The position numbers and the translations under genes were made by a program. Positions 17,773 through 26,702 of a stretch of DNA of 64,000 bases are shown in pieces; position 1 is the first letter of the stretch, and every line of letters begins with the position of its first letter. The DNA is taken from contig NZ_CP040058.1 of the NCBI RefSeq assembly GCF_005280655.1, positions 1,402,001 to 1,466,000 of the forward strand, written 5' to 3'. This DNA comes from Anaerostipes rhamnosivorans (GTDB taxonomy: Bacteria > Bacillota > Clostridia > Lachnospirales > Lachnospiraceae). The notes beneath the pieces were generated by a model that searched no databases, was not told the DNA's origin, and was given only the letters and a program-made list of their open reading frames with translations.

Positions 17773-18654
17773 ATGATTAGAAGCATGACAGGATTTGGGC
17801 GCAGCGTCGTATCCAATGACAACAATCAGACGATCACCGTTGAGGTGAAATCAGTCAATCACAGATACTGTGATATATCATTAAAGATACCAAAAAAGTT
17901 TACTATGTTTGAGGCGGATGTCCGCAGCCTGTTCAAGCAGTTCGCAAACAGGGGGAAGATTGATCTGTCCATATCATATGAAGATTTATCAGAGACCAGC
18001 GTGGGTCTCCACTATAACCGCGCCATGGCAAAAGAATACATGGATGCTTTTCATCAGATGGGGGAAGAGTTCGGTATTCCTGTGTCGATCACGGCAGAGC
18101 GTCTGTCCCAGTTTCCAGAGGTGCTTTCCCTGACGGAAGAGGTTTTCGATGAGAGCCAGTGGTGGAGCCTTATTAAGAAGGCTGTAACGGAAGCCGGGGA
18201 GAAGTTTGTGGAGTCCAGAACCGTAGAAGGCAAAAGGCTTTTGGAAGATATGCAAGGAAAGCTTGCCCAGATGGAAAAGGACATTGAGTTTATTGCAGAG
18301 CGTTCTCCGTCCATCATCAAAGAATACCGCACCAAGCTTGAAGATAAGGTCAAGGAATTTTTAGATAATGCAGGCATGGATGAGAGCCGTATTGCCGCAG
18401 AAGTAACCTTATATGCAGATAAGATATCCGTGGATGAGGAGATCGTCCGTTTTAAGAGCCATATCAAGGCTATGGAGGAAGAACTTTACGAGAAAGACAG
18501 TGTAGGAAGAAAGCTGGATTTCCTTGCCCAGGAGATGAACCGGGAGGCCAACACGATCTTGTCCAAGTCCAGTGACGTGGAACTTTCCAATCACGCCATT
18601 GAGCTTAAGACAAATGTGGAAAAGGTCAGGGAACAGGTTCAGAATATTGAGTAG
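17773..18654 (+). CDS. yicC: YicC/YloC-family endoribonuclease
   Basis: A 293-residue protein with the family N-terminus MIRSMTGFGRS and the C-terminal DUF1732 region (DEEIVRFKSHIKAM, GRKLDFLAQEMNREANTI, SKSSDVELSNHAIELK). Recent work describes the family as endoribonucleases. The in-frame ATG at 17746 would add nine residues absent from relatives, so 17773 is preferred; its ribosome site (GAAAGAAGA) is weak. It sits 14 nt before gmk, a widely conserved neighbour. The remA gene that often lies between them is missing. Confidence 0.9.
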   Translation: MIRSMTGFGRSVVSNDNNQTITVEVKSVNHRYCDISLKIPKKFTMFEADVRSLFKQFANRGKIDLSISYEDLSETSVGLHYNRAMAKEYMDAFHQMGEEFGIPVSITAERLSQFPEVLSLTEEVFDESQWWSLIKKAVTEAGEKFVESRTVEGKRLLEDMQGKLAQMEKDIEFIAERSPSIIKEYRTKLEDKVKEFLDNAGMDESRIAAEVTLYADKISVDEEIVRFKSHIKAMEEELYEKDSVGRKLDFLAQEMNREANTILSKSSDVELSNHAIELKTNVEKVREQVQNIE

Positions 18655-18668
18655 GGAGGAACAAAACG

Positions 18669-19283
18669 ATGAAAAAAGGTGCATTGGTCATCTTATCCGG
18701 ATTTTCCGGCGTTGGAAAAGGGACAGTGGCAAAACGCCTGGTGGAGAAGTACGGCTACAGCCTGTCCGTCTCTGCCACCACAAGGAAGCCCAGAGAAGGA
18801 GAAGTGGACGGAAGGGACTATTTCTTTAAGTCCGAGGAAGATTTCCGAAACCTGATTGACTACAACGGATTTATAGAATATGCTAGATACGTAGAAAATT
18901 TTTACGGCACCCCGCGCAAGTTCGTGGAAGAAGAACTGGATGCAGGGCACAATGTGATCCTGGAGATTGAAGTCCAGGGGGCGTTTGCCATCAGGGAACA
19001 GTACGAAGACGCTCTTTTGGTCTTTATCACGGCACCCAGTGCCCAGGAGATCAAAAACCGCCTGATCGGAAGAGGGACGGAGTCCGAGGAAGTGATCAAC
19101 AAGAGACTTTCAAGGGCTGTGGAGGAGTCTGAGGACATGTGCCAGTATGATTATATTATCGTCAACGACGATCTGGAAGTGTGTGTGGATCAGGTGCATG
19201 CGGTTGTCACCGCACAGGCATGTGAGCGCAGGCACAACATGGAATTAGTGAAAGAGACAATGGAAGGTTTAAAAACCCTATAG
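18669..19283 (+). CDS. gmk: Guanylate kinase
   Basis: A 204-residue kinase converting GMP to GDP. The P-loop GFSGVGKGTVAKRL is at residues 10-23, the GMP-binding stretch TTRKPREGEVDGRDYFF follows, and the ILEIEVQGA segment is the Walker B region. GGAGG precedes the ATG. The yicC-gmk-rpoZ order is a standard cluster in Firmicutes. Confidence 0.97.
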   Translation: MKKGALVILSGFSGVGKGTVAKRLVEKYGYSLSVSATTRKPREGEVDGRDYFFKSEEDFRNLIDYNGFIEYARYVENFYGTPRKFVEEELDAGHNVILEIEVQGAFAIREQYEDALLVFITAPSAQEIKNRLIGRGTESEEVINKRLSRAVEESEDMCQYDYIIVNDDLEVCVDQVHAVVTAQACERRHNMELVKETMEGLKTL

Positions 19284-19297
19284 GAGGAATCATATTT

Positions 19298-19537
19298 ATG
19301 CTACACCCATCATATTCAGAATTAATGCAGGTTATCAACGGAGATGACGAAGATAAGAATATCATCACAAGCCGATACTCACTGGTCATTGCCAGTGCCA
19401 AGAGAGCAAGACAGCTGATCGGGGGAGATATGCCGCTCAGTGAAGATGCGGATGAACAGAAGCCTCTTTCCACTGCAGTGGAGGAGATAAGGAGCAGTAA
19501 AGTAAAGATTCTTCAGGATGGAGAAGACGAAGAATAG
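19298..19537 (+). CDS. rpoZ: RNA polymerase omega subunit
   Basis: A 79-residue small subunit that helps assemble RNA polymerase. The conserved helix SRYSLVIASAKRARQLI is at residues 28-44. An acidic C-terminus follows. AGGAGG is 12 nt before the ATG. It follows gmk by 14 nt, the usual order. Confidence 0.93.
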   Translation: MLHPSYSELMQVINGDDEDKNIITSRYSLVIASAKRARQLIGGDMPLSEDADEQKPLSTAVEEIRSSKVKILQDGEDEE

Positions 19538-19608
19538 AGAAAGCAGGAAGGGTGAATAGGATATTTTCTAATCACCCTTTTCAAATATCATCTTGAAAGG
19601 AACTAGGC

Positions 19609-20436
19609 ATGGATCTTATATTAATCTTAAAAACTGTTATTCTTGGAATTGTGGAGGGCATCACGGAGTGGCTGCCGATCAGCAGCACTGGACATTTGAT
19701 CTTAGTAGATGAGTTCATAAACTTAAATGTCTCAGGGGCATTTAAGGAGATGTTTGACGTGGTGATCCAGCTGGGTGCTATCATGGCGGTGGTAGTGCTG
19801 TATTTTCATAAGCTGAACCCTCTCTCACCGAAGAAGAACCGGGCGCAGAAACATGATACGATGGTTCTCTGGTATAAAGTGATCATTGCGGTTCTTCCGG
19901 CCGCTGTCATCGGCATTTTGTTCGACGATGCTATTCATGACCGGTTTTTTAATCCGATCGTTGTCGCAGCCACTCTTATCATTTACGGTATCTTATTTAT
20001 CGTCATTGAAAATCATAATGAGAGAAGCCGCAGAAGAGAGATGAATTCCCTGAAAGGCCTTACATACCGGATGGCCTTTATCATAGGTGTCTTCCAGGTA
20101 CTGTCGCTGATTCCGGGAACGTCCCGTTCCGGCGCCACGATTGTCGGCGGGATCTTGATTGGGTGTTCCAGGACTGTGGCGGCTGAGTTTTCATTTTTTC
20201 TCGGAATCCCGGTCATGTTTGGAGCCAGTCTTTTAAAGATCGTAAAGTTCGGCTTTGCGTTTACCGGCACGGAGCTTTTAGTGCTGGCTGTGGGGATGAT
20301 CGTTTCGTTCCTTGTTTCCATCGTTGCTATCAAGTTTTTGATGGGATATGTGAAACGGCATGACTTTAAGGCGTTTGGTGTATACCGGATCATACTCGGT
20401 GTTTTGGTCATCGGATATTTTACATTTGTTAATTAG
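19609..20436 (+). CDS. uppP: Undecaprenyl-diphosphatase UppP (BacA)
   Basis: A 275-residue membrane enzyme that recycles undecaprenyl pyrophosphate, the lipid carrier of wall synthesis; it gives some bacitracin tolerance. The motif [20 protein letters not shown] at the N-terminus and [10 protein letters not shown] near residue 170 carry the active-site Glu, Ser and Arg. About eight hydrophobic segments are visible. An AAGGAA ribosome site precedes the start. A small hairpin (TCACCCTTTT region, 19549-19580) separates it from rpoZ. Confidence 0.96.
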   Translation: MDLILILKTVILGIVEGITEWLPISSTGHLILVDEFINLNVSGAFKEMFDVVIQLGAIMAVVVLYFHKLNPLSPKKNRAQKHDTMVLWYKVIIAVLPAAVIGILFDDAIHDRFFNPIVVAATLIIYGILFIVIENHNERSRRREMNSLKGLTYRMAFIIGVFQVLSLIPGTSRSGATIVGGILIGCSRTVAAEFSFFLGIPVMFGASLLKIVKFGFAFTGTELLVLAVGMIVSFLVSIVAIKFLMGYVKRHDFKAFGVYRIILGVLVIGYFTFVN

Positions 20437-20445
20437 GAGAATTAC

Positions 20446-21192
20446 ATGGAGAAAGAATTATTTTTAAAAGGAATGCAGGAGCTTCTGGAGGTGGCAAAGG
20501 CCGGGGGCGGAAAAATCCGGAAGGAAGATATTTTATCGTATTTCGGAGGACTTGACATAACAGATGAGATCGAGACCATGCTCTGCGATTATTTTGTGGA
20601 AGCAGGAGTCCAGGTGGAAGGATATGACCGAAGTCCAAAAAAAGAGCAGCAAGAGGAGACAGAACCGGGTGTCATCCGGTTTTATGAAGAGGAACTGGCA
20701 GAACGGGGTGGATCTGACCCGGAGGAGGTCAGGGGACTGATCGTCCGGCTCGGAAATGGGGAAGATGTGAAAAATGAGCTGGTCGAGAGCCTGCTATCTG
20801 AAGTGGCTCTGACCGCCAAAAAGTATACGGGCCGCGGAGTTCACTTAGGAGACCTTGTGCAGGAAGGGAATATGGGGCTTATTGAAGCTGTGTACAGCCT
20901 CAACGAAAAGGATCCCCAGACAGCGGAAGAATTCTTGATGGCGTCTGCGGAGGAGGCCATAAAGGCAGCGGTCGCAGAACAGACTCATGCGGATTCTATG
21001 GGAGAGCAGATGGCGGGAAAGGCAAACCGTCTTGACGAGGCAGCCAGATTCCTGGCAAAGGATTTAGGAAGGGAAGCTACTGCGAAGGAGCTTGCCCATG
21101 AGCTTTCCATGACGGAGGAGGAAGTAAAAGAGATCATGAAGATGTCACTGGATGCGATTTCTGTGGTAGAGACGGACATTACCCAGAAATAG
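20446..21192 (+). CDS. Sigma-70-like protein lacking region 4 and with a degenerate region 2
   Basis: A 248-residue protein that aligns end to end with the N-terminal part of the RpoD at 24120. ELLEVAKAGGGKIRKEDILS matches sigma region 1.1, VIRFYEEEL region 1.2, and KKYTGRGVHLGDLVQEGNMG region 2.1-2.2. Region 2.3-2.4, which should be rich in aromatic residues ([13 protein letters not shown] in RpoD), is replaced by PQTAEEFLMASAEEAIKAA. A region 3-like part (AARFLAKDLGREATAKELAH) follows, and the protein stops where RpoD enters region 3.2. It should not recognise -10 or -35 elements; core binding may remain. Function is unknown. It lies 9 nt after uppP. Confidence 0.75.
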   Translation: MEKELFLKGMQELLEVAKAGGGKIRKEDILSYFGGLDITDEIETMLCDYFVEAGVQVEGYDRSPKKEQQEETEPGVIRFYEEELAERGGSDPEEVRGLIVRLGNGEDVKNELVESLLSEVALTAKKYTGRGVHLGDLVQEGNMGLIEAVYSLNEKDPQTAEEFLMASAEEAIKAAVAEQTHADSMGEQMAGKANRLDEAARFLAKDLGREATAKELAHELSMTEEEVKEIMKMSLDAISVVETDITQK

Positions 21193-21237
21193 GCCGGGAT
21201 CTCCCGGCCGCCCATAGGTACAGGAAGAGGTGGGGCA

Positions 21238-22245
21238 ATGAACATCAGAGAAAAGCAGGAACAGACAGAACAAGAGATGCTCAGTCCTTATGCGACGCTG
21301 AGCAGCCAGACAAGAGGGAGAGAAAAGCCTGAAGTGGAGTGCGAGCTTCGGACCTGTTTCCAGAGGGACAGGGACCGAATCGTCCACTGCAAGGCTTTTC
21401 GGCGTTTAAAAGACAAGACACAGGTGTTTTTATCGCCAAAAGGGGACCATTATCGGACCAGGCTTACCCATACTCTGGAGGTGGCCCAGAATGCCAGGAC
21501 CATAGCCAGAGCACTGAACCTGAACGAACTGCTCACTGAGGCCATTGCTCTGGGCCACGATCTGGGGCACACACCGTTCGGCCATGCGGGGGAAAGAGCC
21601 TTAAACGAGCTAAATCCGGAAGGATTCCGCCATAATCTCCAGAGTGTCAGAGTAGTGGAATGCCTGGAAAAGAACGGGAAGGGGCTGAATCTTACCTGGG
21701 AGGTCCGGGAGGGAATGAAAAACCATTCTACCCACAGCATTTCTGCCACACTGGAGGGTAAAATCGTTCGTCTGGCCGATAAGATCGCCTACATTAACCA
21801 TGACATCGACGATTCCATACGTGCGGGGGTCATGAAAGAATCCGATCTTCCGTCAGAGTACACGGATGTGCTCGGGCATACAGTAAGGGAGCGGATTAAT
21901 AATATTATCTGTGATATTGTAAAACACAGTGAGGAAAAGGATGATATTCTCATGTCTGAGGAAGTGTATACGGCGATGTTCGGACTCCGGAGATTTATGT
22001 TTGACCACGTCTATTTTAATCCACAGACAAAAAAAGAAGAAAAGAAGGTGCACCACATCATTGAGCCGCTGTTTTCGCATTATCTGCATCATATCGACCT
22101 TCTTCCTGATGTTTCCAGAGGGCGGATTGGCCAGACAGAGTCGAAAGAACAGGCTGTATGTGACTATATTGCCGGGATGACGGACCATTTTGCCATTGAG
22201 ACATACAAGGAAATCTTCATTCCGAAATTCTGGCTGGAAAAGTGA
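21238..22245 (+). CDS. dgt: dGTP triphosphohydrolase-like HD-domain protein
   Basis: A 335-residue HD-superfamily hydrolase of the deoxyguanosinetriphosphate triphosphohydrolase-like group. TRLTHTLEVAQNARTIARAL carries the first metal-binding His and ALGHDLGHTPFGHAGE the HD pair. ADKIAYINHDIDDSIRAG is the distal metal Asp. The expected reaction is dNTP to deoxynucleoside plus triphosphate, but not all members have been tested. AGAGGTGGGG precedes the ATG. It lies directly before dnaG, a common order in Clostridia. Confidence 0.92.
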   Translation: MNIREKQEQTEQEMLSPYATLSSQTRGREKPEVECELRTCFQRDRDRIVHCKAFRRLKDKTQVFLSPKGDHYRTRLTHTLEVAQNARTIARALNLNELLTEAIALGHDLGHTPFGHAGERALNELNPEGFRHNLQSVRVVECLEKNGKGLNLTWEVREGMKNHSTHSISATLEGKIVRLADKIAYINHDIDDSIRAGVMKESDLPSEYTDVLGHTVRERINNIICDIVKHSEEKDDILMSEEVYTAMFGLRRFMFDHVYFNPQTKKEEKKVHHIIEPLFSHYLHHIDLLPDVSRGRIGQTESKEQAVCDYIAGMTDHFAIETYKEIFIPKFWLEK

Positions 22246-22327
22246 GAAAAATAAAAAGGAATGAATCAATTTATGTAGAATAATATATATAGAGGACATT
22301 TATCACTTAGATTAGGAGGACAGGCTG

Positions 22328-24085
22328 TTGTTATACGGAGATGACATTATTGAAGAGGTCAGAAGCCGCAATGACATCGTGGATTTAATCTCTTCATATG
22401 TACCACTGAAGCGGAAAGGCAGTTCATATTTTGGCCTTTGCCCTTTCCATAATGAAAAATCACCGTCGTTTTCTGTCAGCAGGGACAAGCAGATGTATTA
22501 CTGTTTTGGATGCGGGGCAGGGGGCAATGTGTTCACTTTTATTATGGAATATGAAAACTTCACATTTCCGGAAGCCGTGAGGTATCTTGCAGAGCGGGCC
22601 GGGATGGAGCTGCCCGAACAGGAACTCAGTACAGAGGCAAAGCAGCAGGCAGATGCCAAAGCAAAATTAAAAGAGATGAATAAGATGGCGGCCAACTATT
22701 TTTATATCCTCTTGCACAGCAAAAGAGGAGAAAAAGGGCTTGCATATCTTAAAAAGCGGGGCATCACCGAGGAGACAATTAAAAAGTTTGGCCTTGGATA
22801 TGCGGATATTTATCAAGATGACCTCTACCGCTTTTTAAAGAGCAAAGGATTTACAGATGAAGACTTGAAGGATTCTGCACTGGTTTCCATCGATGAGGCC
22901 AGAGGAGGCAGCGACAAGTTCTGGAACCGGGTCATGTTTCCGATCCAGGATGTGAACAACCGTGTCATCGGATTCGGGGGACGTGTCATGGGGGACGGAA
23001 ATCCCAAGTATCTGAACTCCAGGGAGACAAAGCTGTTTGACAAGAGCAGGAATCTTTACGGTCTGAACTTTGCACGGAGCTCAAGAGAGAAATTTATCAT
23101 TCTATGCGAAGGATATATGGATGTTATCACAATGCACCAGGCCGGATTCACCAATGCGGTGGCAGCACTTGGGACCGCGTTTACAGAAGGGCACGGGATG
23201 CTTTTAAAACGTTATACTGATGAAGTCATCCTCTCCTTCGACAGCGATGAGGCAGGACAGAGGGCTATTTTAAGAGCGATTCCGATCTTAAAAGGAGCTG
23301 GGCTTACGGTCAGGGTCCTGAACTTAAATCCACATAAAGATCCGGATGAGTTTATTAAGGCATTGGGAAGTGAAGAACTCACCAAGCGTATCGAGAAGGC
23401 CCGGAGCAGTTTTATGTTTCAGGTTTCTGTGGCGGCTGGGAAGTACAACCAGGACGACCCAGAAGAAAAGACAAAGTTCCAGCACGAGGCGGCCAAGCTT
23501 TTGTCTTCCATAAGGGAGCCGCTGGAGCGCAGCAATTACTGTGAGGCTGTATCCAGGGAATATTTTATGGGAGTAAAAGAGCTTACGGATCTGGTGGATT
23601 ATTACGGGACCAGCGGATATGTCCAGGAAAAGCCAAAGGAACAGGAACGAAAGCCGATCGAAGTTAAAAAAGAAGAAAAAAAACTAGAGCCGCAGAAGCT
23701 TTTGCTCACATGGCTGGTCAACGAGCCGGTGCTGTTTGACAAGCTTAGAGGGATTATCGGGCCCGATGACTTTATCGAGCCGATCTACCACGGTGTTGCT
23801 GTGTTACTGTTTAAAGAATACGAGCAGGACGGGAAGGTGACGCCGGCAAAGATCCTGAATCAGTATGTGGACATGGAGGATCAGAAGAAGATCGCGGAAC
23901 TGTTTAACACCACGCTGAAACTAAAGCCGCTGCCGGAGGACAACGACAAGGCACTGACCGATATTGTCCGCAAGGTGAAAGAAGACAGCATTGAACACAA
24001 GATGAATGAATCCAACGACATTATGAAATGGCAGGAGCTGATCCAGGAAAAGGGCAGCCTTGCAAAGCTGCATATTTCGATTTAG
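22328..24085 (+). CDS. dnaG: DNA primase
   Basis: A 585-residue primase making RNA primers at the replication fork. The N-terminal CHC2 zinc domain has [11 protein letters not shown] and [11 protein letters not shown]. The TOPRIM domain includes [10 protein letters not shown] and [11 protein letters not shown]. The C-terminal helicase-binding region is less conserved. The start is TTG at 22328; AGGAGGA ends 8 nt before it. dnaG-rpoD is the core of the macromolecular synthesis operon; rpsU is not present here. Confidence 0.96.
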   Translation: MLYGDDIIEEVRSRNDIVDLISSYVPLKRKGSSYFGLCPFHNEKSPSFSVSRDKQMYYCFGCGAGGNVFTFIMEYENFTFPEAVRYLAERAGMELPEQELSTEAKQQADAKAKLKEMNKMAANYFYILLHSKRGEKGLAYLKKRGITEETIKKFGLGYADIYQDDLYRFLKSKGFTDEDLKDSALVSIDEARGGSDKFWNRVMFPIQDVNNRVIGFGGRVMGDGNPKYLNSRETKLFDKSRNLYGLNFARSSREKFIILCEGYMDVITMHQAGFTNAVAALGTAFTEGHGMLLKRYTDEVILSFDSDEAGQRAILRAIPILKGAGLTVRVLNLNPHKDPDEFIKALGSEELTKRIEKARSSFMFQVSVAAGKYNQDDPEEKTKFQHEAAKLLSSIREPLERSNYCEAVSREYFMGVKELTDLVDYYGTSGYVQEKPKEQERKPIEVKKEEKKLEPQKLLLTWLVNEPVLFDKLRGIIGPDDFIEPIYHGVAVLLFKEYEQDGKVTPAKILNQYVDMEDQKKIAELFNTTLKLKPLPEDNDKALTDIVRKVKEDSIEHKMNESNDIMKWQELIQEKGSLAKLHISI

Positions 24086-24119
24086 GTTGGTTAAAATAGG
24101 TATGAGAGGAAGGAAATCA

Positions 24120-25214
24120 ATGGACGACACAATGTTACAATTCAGCGAGAAGCTGGCAGGTTTAGTAGAACTGGGGAAGAAAAATAAAAACTTTTTGGAG
24201 TATGCTCAGATTGAGACATATTTCAAAGATTTTAAGCTGACATCGGATATGATGGAGGCGATTTTTGATTACCTGGAACAAAATGGGATTGACGTGCTCA
24301 CGATTCCAGAGGGAGACGAGGACGAAGATCTGGAGATCAAAGAAGAGATTGAGGAAGAAGCGGATCTGACCATCCCGGATGGAGTCAGTATCGAAGATCC
24401 TGTGCGCATGTACTTAAAAGAAATAGGAAAAGTACCGCTGCTCAGCGCCGATGAGGAAATCCGCCTGGCACAAAGGATGGAAGAAGGGGACGAGGAAGCG
24501 AAGAAGAAACTGGCGGAAGCCAACTTGCGTCTCGTTGTCAGTATCGCAAAACGCTATGTGGGGCGGGGGATGCTGTTCCTTGACCTGATCCAGGAGGGAA
24601 ATCTCGGACTGATCAAAGCAGTGGAGAAGTTTGATTACAGAAAAGGATATAAGTTCAGCACCTATGCCACATGGTGGATCCGTCAGGCCATTACCAGAGC
24701 TATTGCTGACCAGGCGAGAACGATCCGTATTCCTGTGCATATGGTGGAGACCATCAATAAACTGATCCGTGTATCCAGACAGTTGTTACAGGAGCTTGGC
24801 CGGGAACCACTTCCTGAGGAGATTGCGGAGGAGATGGATATTCCGGTGGACCGTGTCCGGGAGATTTTAAAGATTTCCCAGGAGCCGGTTTCTTTGGAGA
24901 CCCCGATCGGCGAGGAAGAGGACAGCCATCTGGGAGACTTTATACAGGATGACAATGTACCGGTGCCGGCGGATGCCGCGGCATTTACACTGCTCAAGGA
25001 GCAGCTGAGTGAAGTTCTGGGAACTCTCACTGAGCGGGAGCAGAAGGTGTTAAGACTGCGCTTCGGTCTGGATGACAGCCGCGCCAGGACTTTAGAGGAA
25101 GTAGGAAAAGAGTTTAACGTCACAAGAGAGAGAATCCGTCAGATCGAAGCTAAGGCTTTGAGAAAGCTGAGACATCCGAGCCGCAGCAGAAAACTGAAAG
25201 ATTATCTGGATTAA
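24120..25214 (+). CDS. rpoD: Primary sigma factor RpoD (SigA)
   Basis: A 364-residue housekeeping sigma factor. Region 1.1 is short, region 1.2 reads [17 protein letters not shown], and region 2 has [20 protein letters not shown] then [19 protein letters not shown] for -10 binding and melting. Region 3 follows, and region 4 has [20 protein letters not shown], the -35 helix-turn-helix. The ATG at 24120 is chosen for GAGGAAGG upstream and the family N-terminus; an in-frame extension overlapping dnaG is unlikely. The protein is colinear with the truncated paralogue at 20446. Confidence 0.97.
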   Translation: MDDTMLQFSEKLAGLVELGKKNKNFLEYAQIETYFKDFKLTSDMMEAIFDYLEQNGIDVLTIPEGDEDEDLEIKEEIEEEADLTIPDGVSIEDPVRMYLKEIGKVPLLSADEEIRLAQRMEEGDEEAKKKLAEANLRLVVSIAKRYVGRGMLFLDLIQEGNLGLIKAVEKFDYRKGYKFSTYATWWIRQAITRAIADQARTIRIPVHMVETINKLIRVSRQLLQELGREPLPEEIAEEMDIPVDRVREILKISQEPVSLETPIGEEEDSHLGDFIQDDNVPVPADAAAFTLLKEQLSEVLGTLTEREQKVLRLRFGLDDSRARTLEEVGKEFNVTRERIRQIEAKALRKLRHPSRSRKLKDYLD

Positions 25215-25225
25215 TTGGGTGGATT

Positions 25226-25918
25226 ATGGAGCTGTCAACACGGTTAAAAACAATTGCTTCTTTTGTATCCGAAGGGATGTGTGTCGCCGATATAGGGACA
25301 GATCATGGATACATACCGATTTATCTGACATCCGAAGGACTTTCTGGAAAGGCATTTGCCATGGATGTCAACCGGGGGCCCCTCGAGCGGGCCAGACAGA
25401 ATATAAAAAAAGAGGGACTGGACGGACAGATCGAGTGCATCTTATCTGACGGCATGGAAGGACTTCCGGAAGATGCCGACAGTGCAGTGATCGCCGGTAT
25501 GGGCGGAGATTTGATGGAACAGATCCTTACGCGGGGGGAAGACAAGCTCTGCCATGTTGCCGAGCTTGTTCTTTCTCCCCAGTCCCATTGGGAAAAAGTG
25601 CGGAAGTTTCTTCACAGCCATGGATATGCCATCAAGAAAGAGGCATTGGTCAGGGAGGACGGGAAATATTACATTGTAATTAAAGCAGTCCAAGGCCGGG
25701 AGTCATATCCGTCTTCCTGGCAGTATTCTTACGGGACATATCTTCCTGGGTCAAAGGATCCTTTGATGAAAGAATACCTTTTGAAAGAAAAAGAAGATAT
25801 ACAAAAGATCCTCACATCTTTTCAGGGGAAAGACTCAGAAACCCTGAAAAACAGGGCAAATGAATTATCCTCTGCCCTGGAGGAAATAAAGGAGGCACTG
25901 AAACATTATGAAATGTAG
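25226..25918 (+). CDS. trmK: tRNA (adenine(22)-N1)-methyltransferase TrmK
   Basis: A 230-residue SAM-dependent methyltransferase of the YqfN/TrmK family that forms m1A22 in tRNA of Gram-positives. The SAM loop VADIGTDHGYIPIYL is at residues 19-33, AGMGGDLMEQIL is the motif IV region, and LVLSPQSHWEKVRKFL follows. The C-terminal third is a coiled-coil-like helical tail. It overlaps the next gene by 11 nt, and the trmK-nif3 pair after rpoD is common in Firmicutes. Confidence 0.93.
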   Translation: MELSTRLKTIASFVSEGMCVADIGTDHGYIPIYLTSEGLSGKAFAMDVNRGPLERARQNIKKEGLDGQIECILSDGMEGLPEDADSAVIAGMGGDLMEQILTRGEDKLCHVAELVLSPQSHWEKVRKFLHSHGYAIKKEALVREDGKYYIVIKAVQGRESYPSSWQYSYGTYLPGSKDPLMKEYLLKEKEDIQKILTSFQGKDSETLKNRANELSSALEEIKEALKHYEM

Positions 25919-26690
25919 TGAACTGATGAGAGTATTAGAGACGTATGTGCCGTCAGGTTATGCCATGGACTGGGATAACGTGGGCCTTCTTGCGGGACGG
26001 CAGGATAGAGAGATCCAGAAGATCATGGTCGCATTGGATGCGGACAAAGGGGTGGTGGAAGATGCAGTGAGCCAAAATGTGGACTTTCTGCTGACCCACC
26101 ACCCTCTCATTTTCTCTCCCTTAAAGAGCATTACGGACGATGCGGGAACACCTTCCAAGATCCTTACTCTATTGGAAAACGGCATCAACTGTTACGCTAT
26201 GCACACAAATTTTGATGTCGTCCATATGGGAAGGATCGTCTGCGAAGCGCTGGGCCTTAAAAGTGACGGTCCGGTAGAGACCACATGTACAGAAAACGGC
26301 ATTCCCATGGGGATTGGAACAGTGTCGGACTTTCGCCGGCCCGTGTCTGTTGACGACTTTGTGGAGAAGATCAAAAAGACCTTTGACATCAAGCAGGTGT
26401 TTGTGTTCGGGGACGGAACAAAGGAGATCCGCAGGGTGGCCATTGTGCCAGGCTCCGGAAGGCATATGGAAAAAGAGGTATCCTCTGTCGGGGCAGATGT
26501 ATTTTTAACCGGGGATATCGGGCACCACGAGGGACTGGATGCGGTGGATATGGGCATCACAGTCATCGATGCCGGCCATCACGGACTGGAAAAAATCTTT
26601 GTTGATTTTATGGGACATTTTCTTCAGAAGAATATACCAGAATGTGACGTAATCTTAAGACATACAAAATGCCCGTTTGACGTAAAATAG
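25908..26690 (+). CDS. Nif3-like dinuclear metal-centre protein (DUF34)
   Basis: A 260-residue member of the Nif3/YqfO family, which forms a hexameric ring with two metals per subunit. Metal ligands are visible as DNVGLL, the THHPLIF pair and AMHTNFD, with GDIGHHEGLDA and DAGHHGLEK near the C-terminus. It lacks the PII-like insert of B. subtilis YqfO (about 370 residues) and is the short form. Biochemical function is not settled; annotations as GTP cyclohydrolase are doubtful. It overlaps trmK by 11 nt. Confidence 0.9.
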   Translation: MKCSELMRVLETYVPSGYAMDWDNVGLLAGRQDREIQKIMVALDADKGVVEDAVSQNVDFLLTHHPLIFSPLKSITDDAGTPSKILTLLENGINCYAMHTNFDVVHMGRIVCEALGLKSDGPVETTCTENGIPMGIGTVSDFRRPVSVDDFVEKIKKTFDIKQVFVFGDGTKEIRRVAIVPGSGRHMEKEVSSVGADVFLTGDIGHHEGLDAVDMGITVIDAGHHGLEKIFVDFMGHFLQKNIPECDVILRHTKCPFDVK

Positions 26691-26702
26691 ACCAGAGAGG
26701 AG

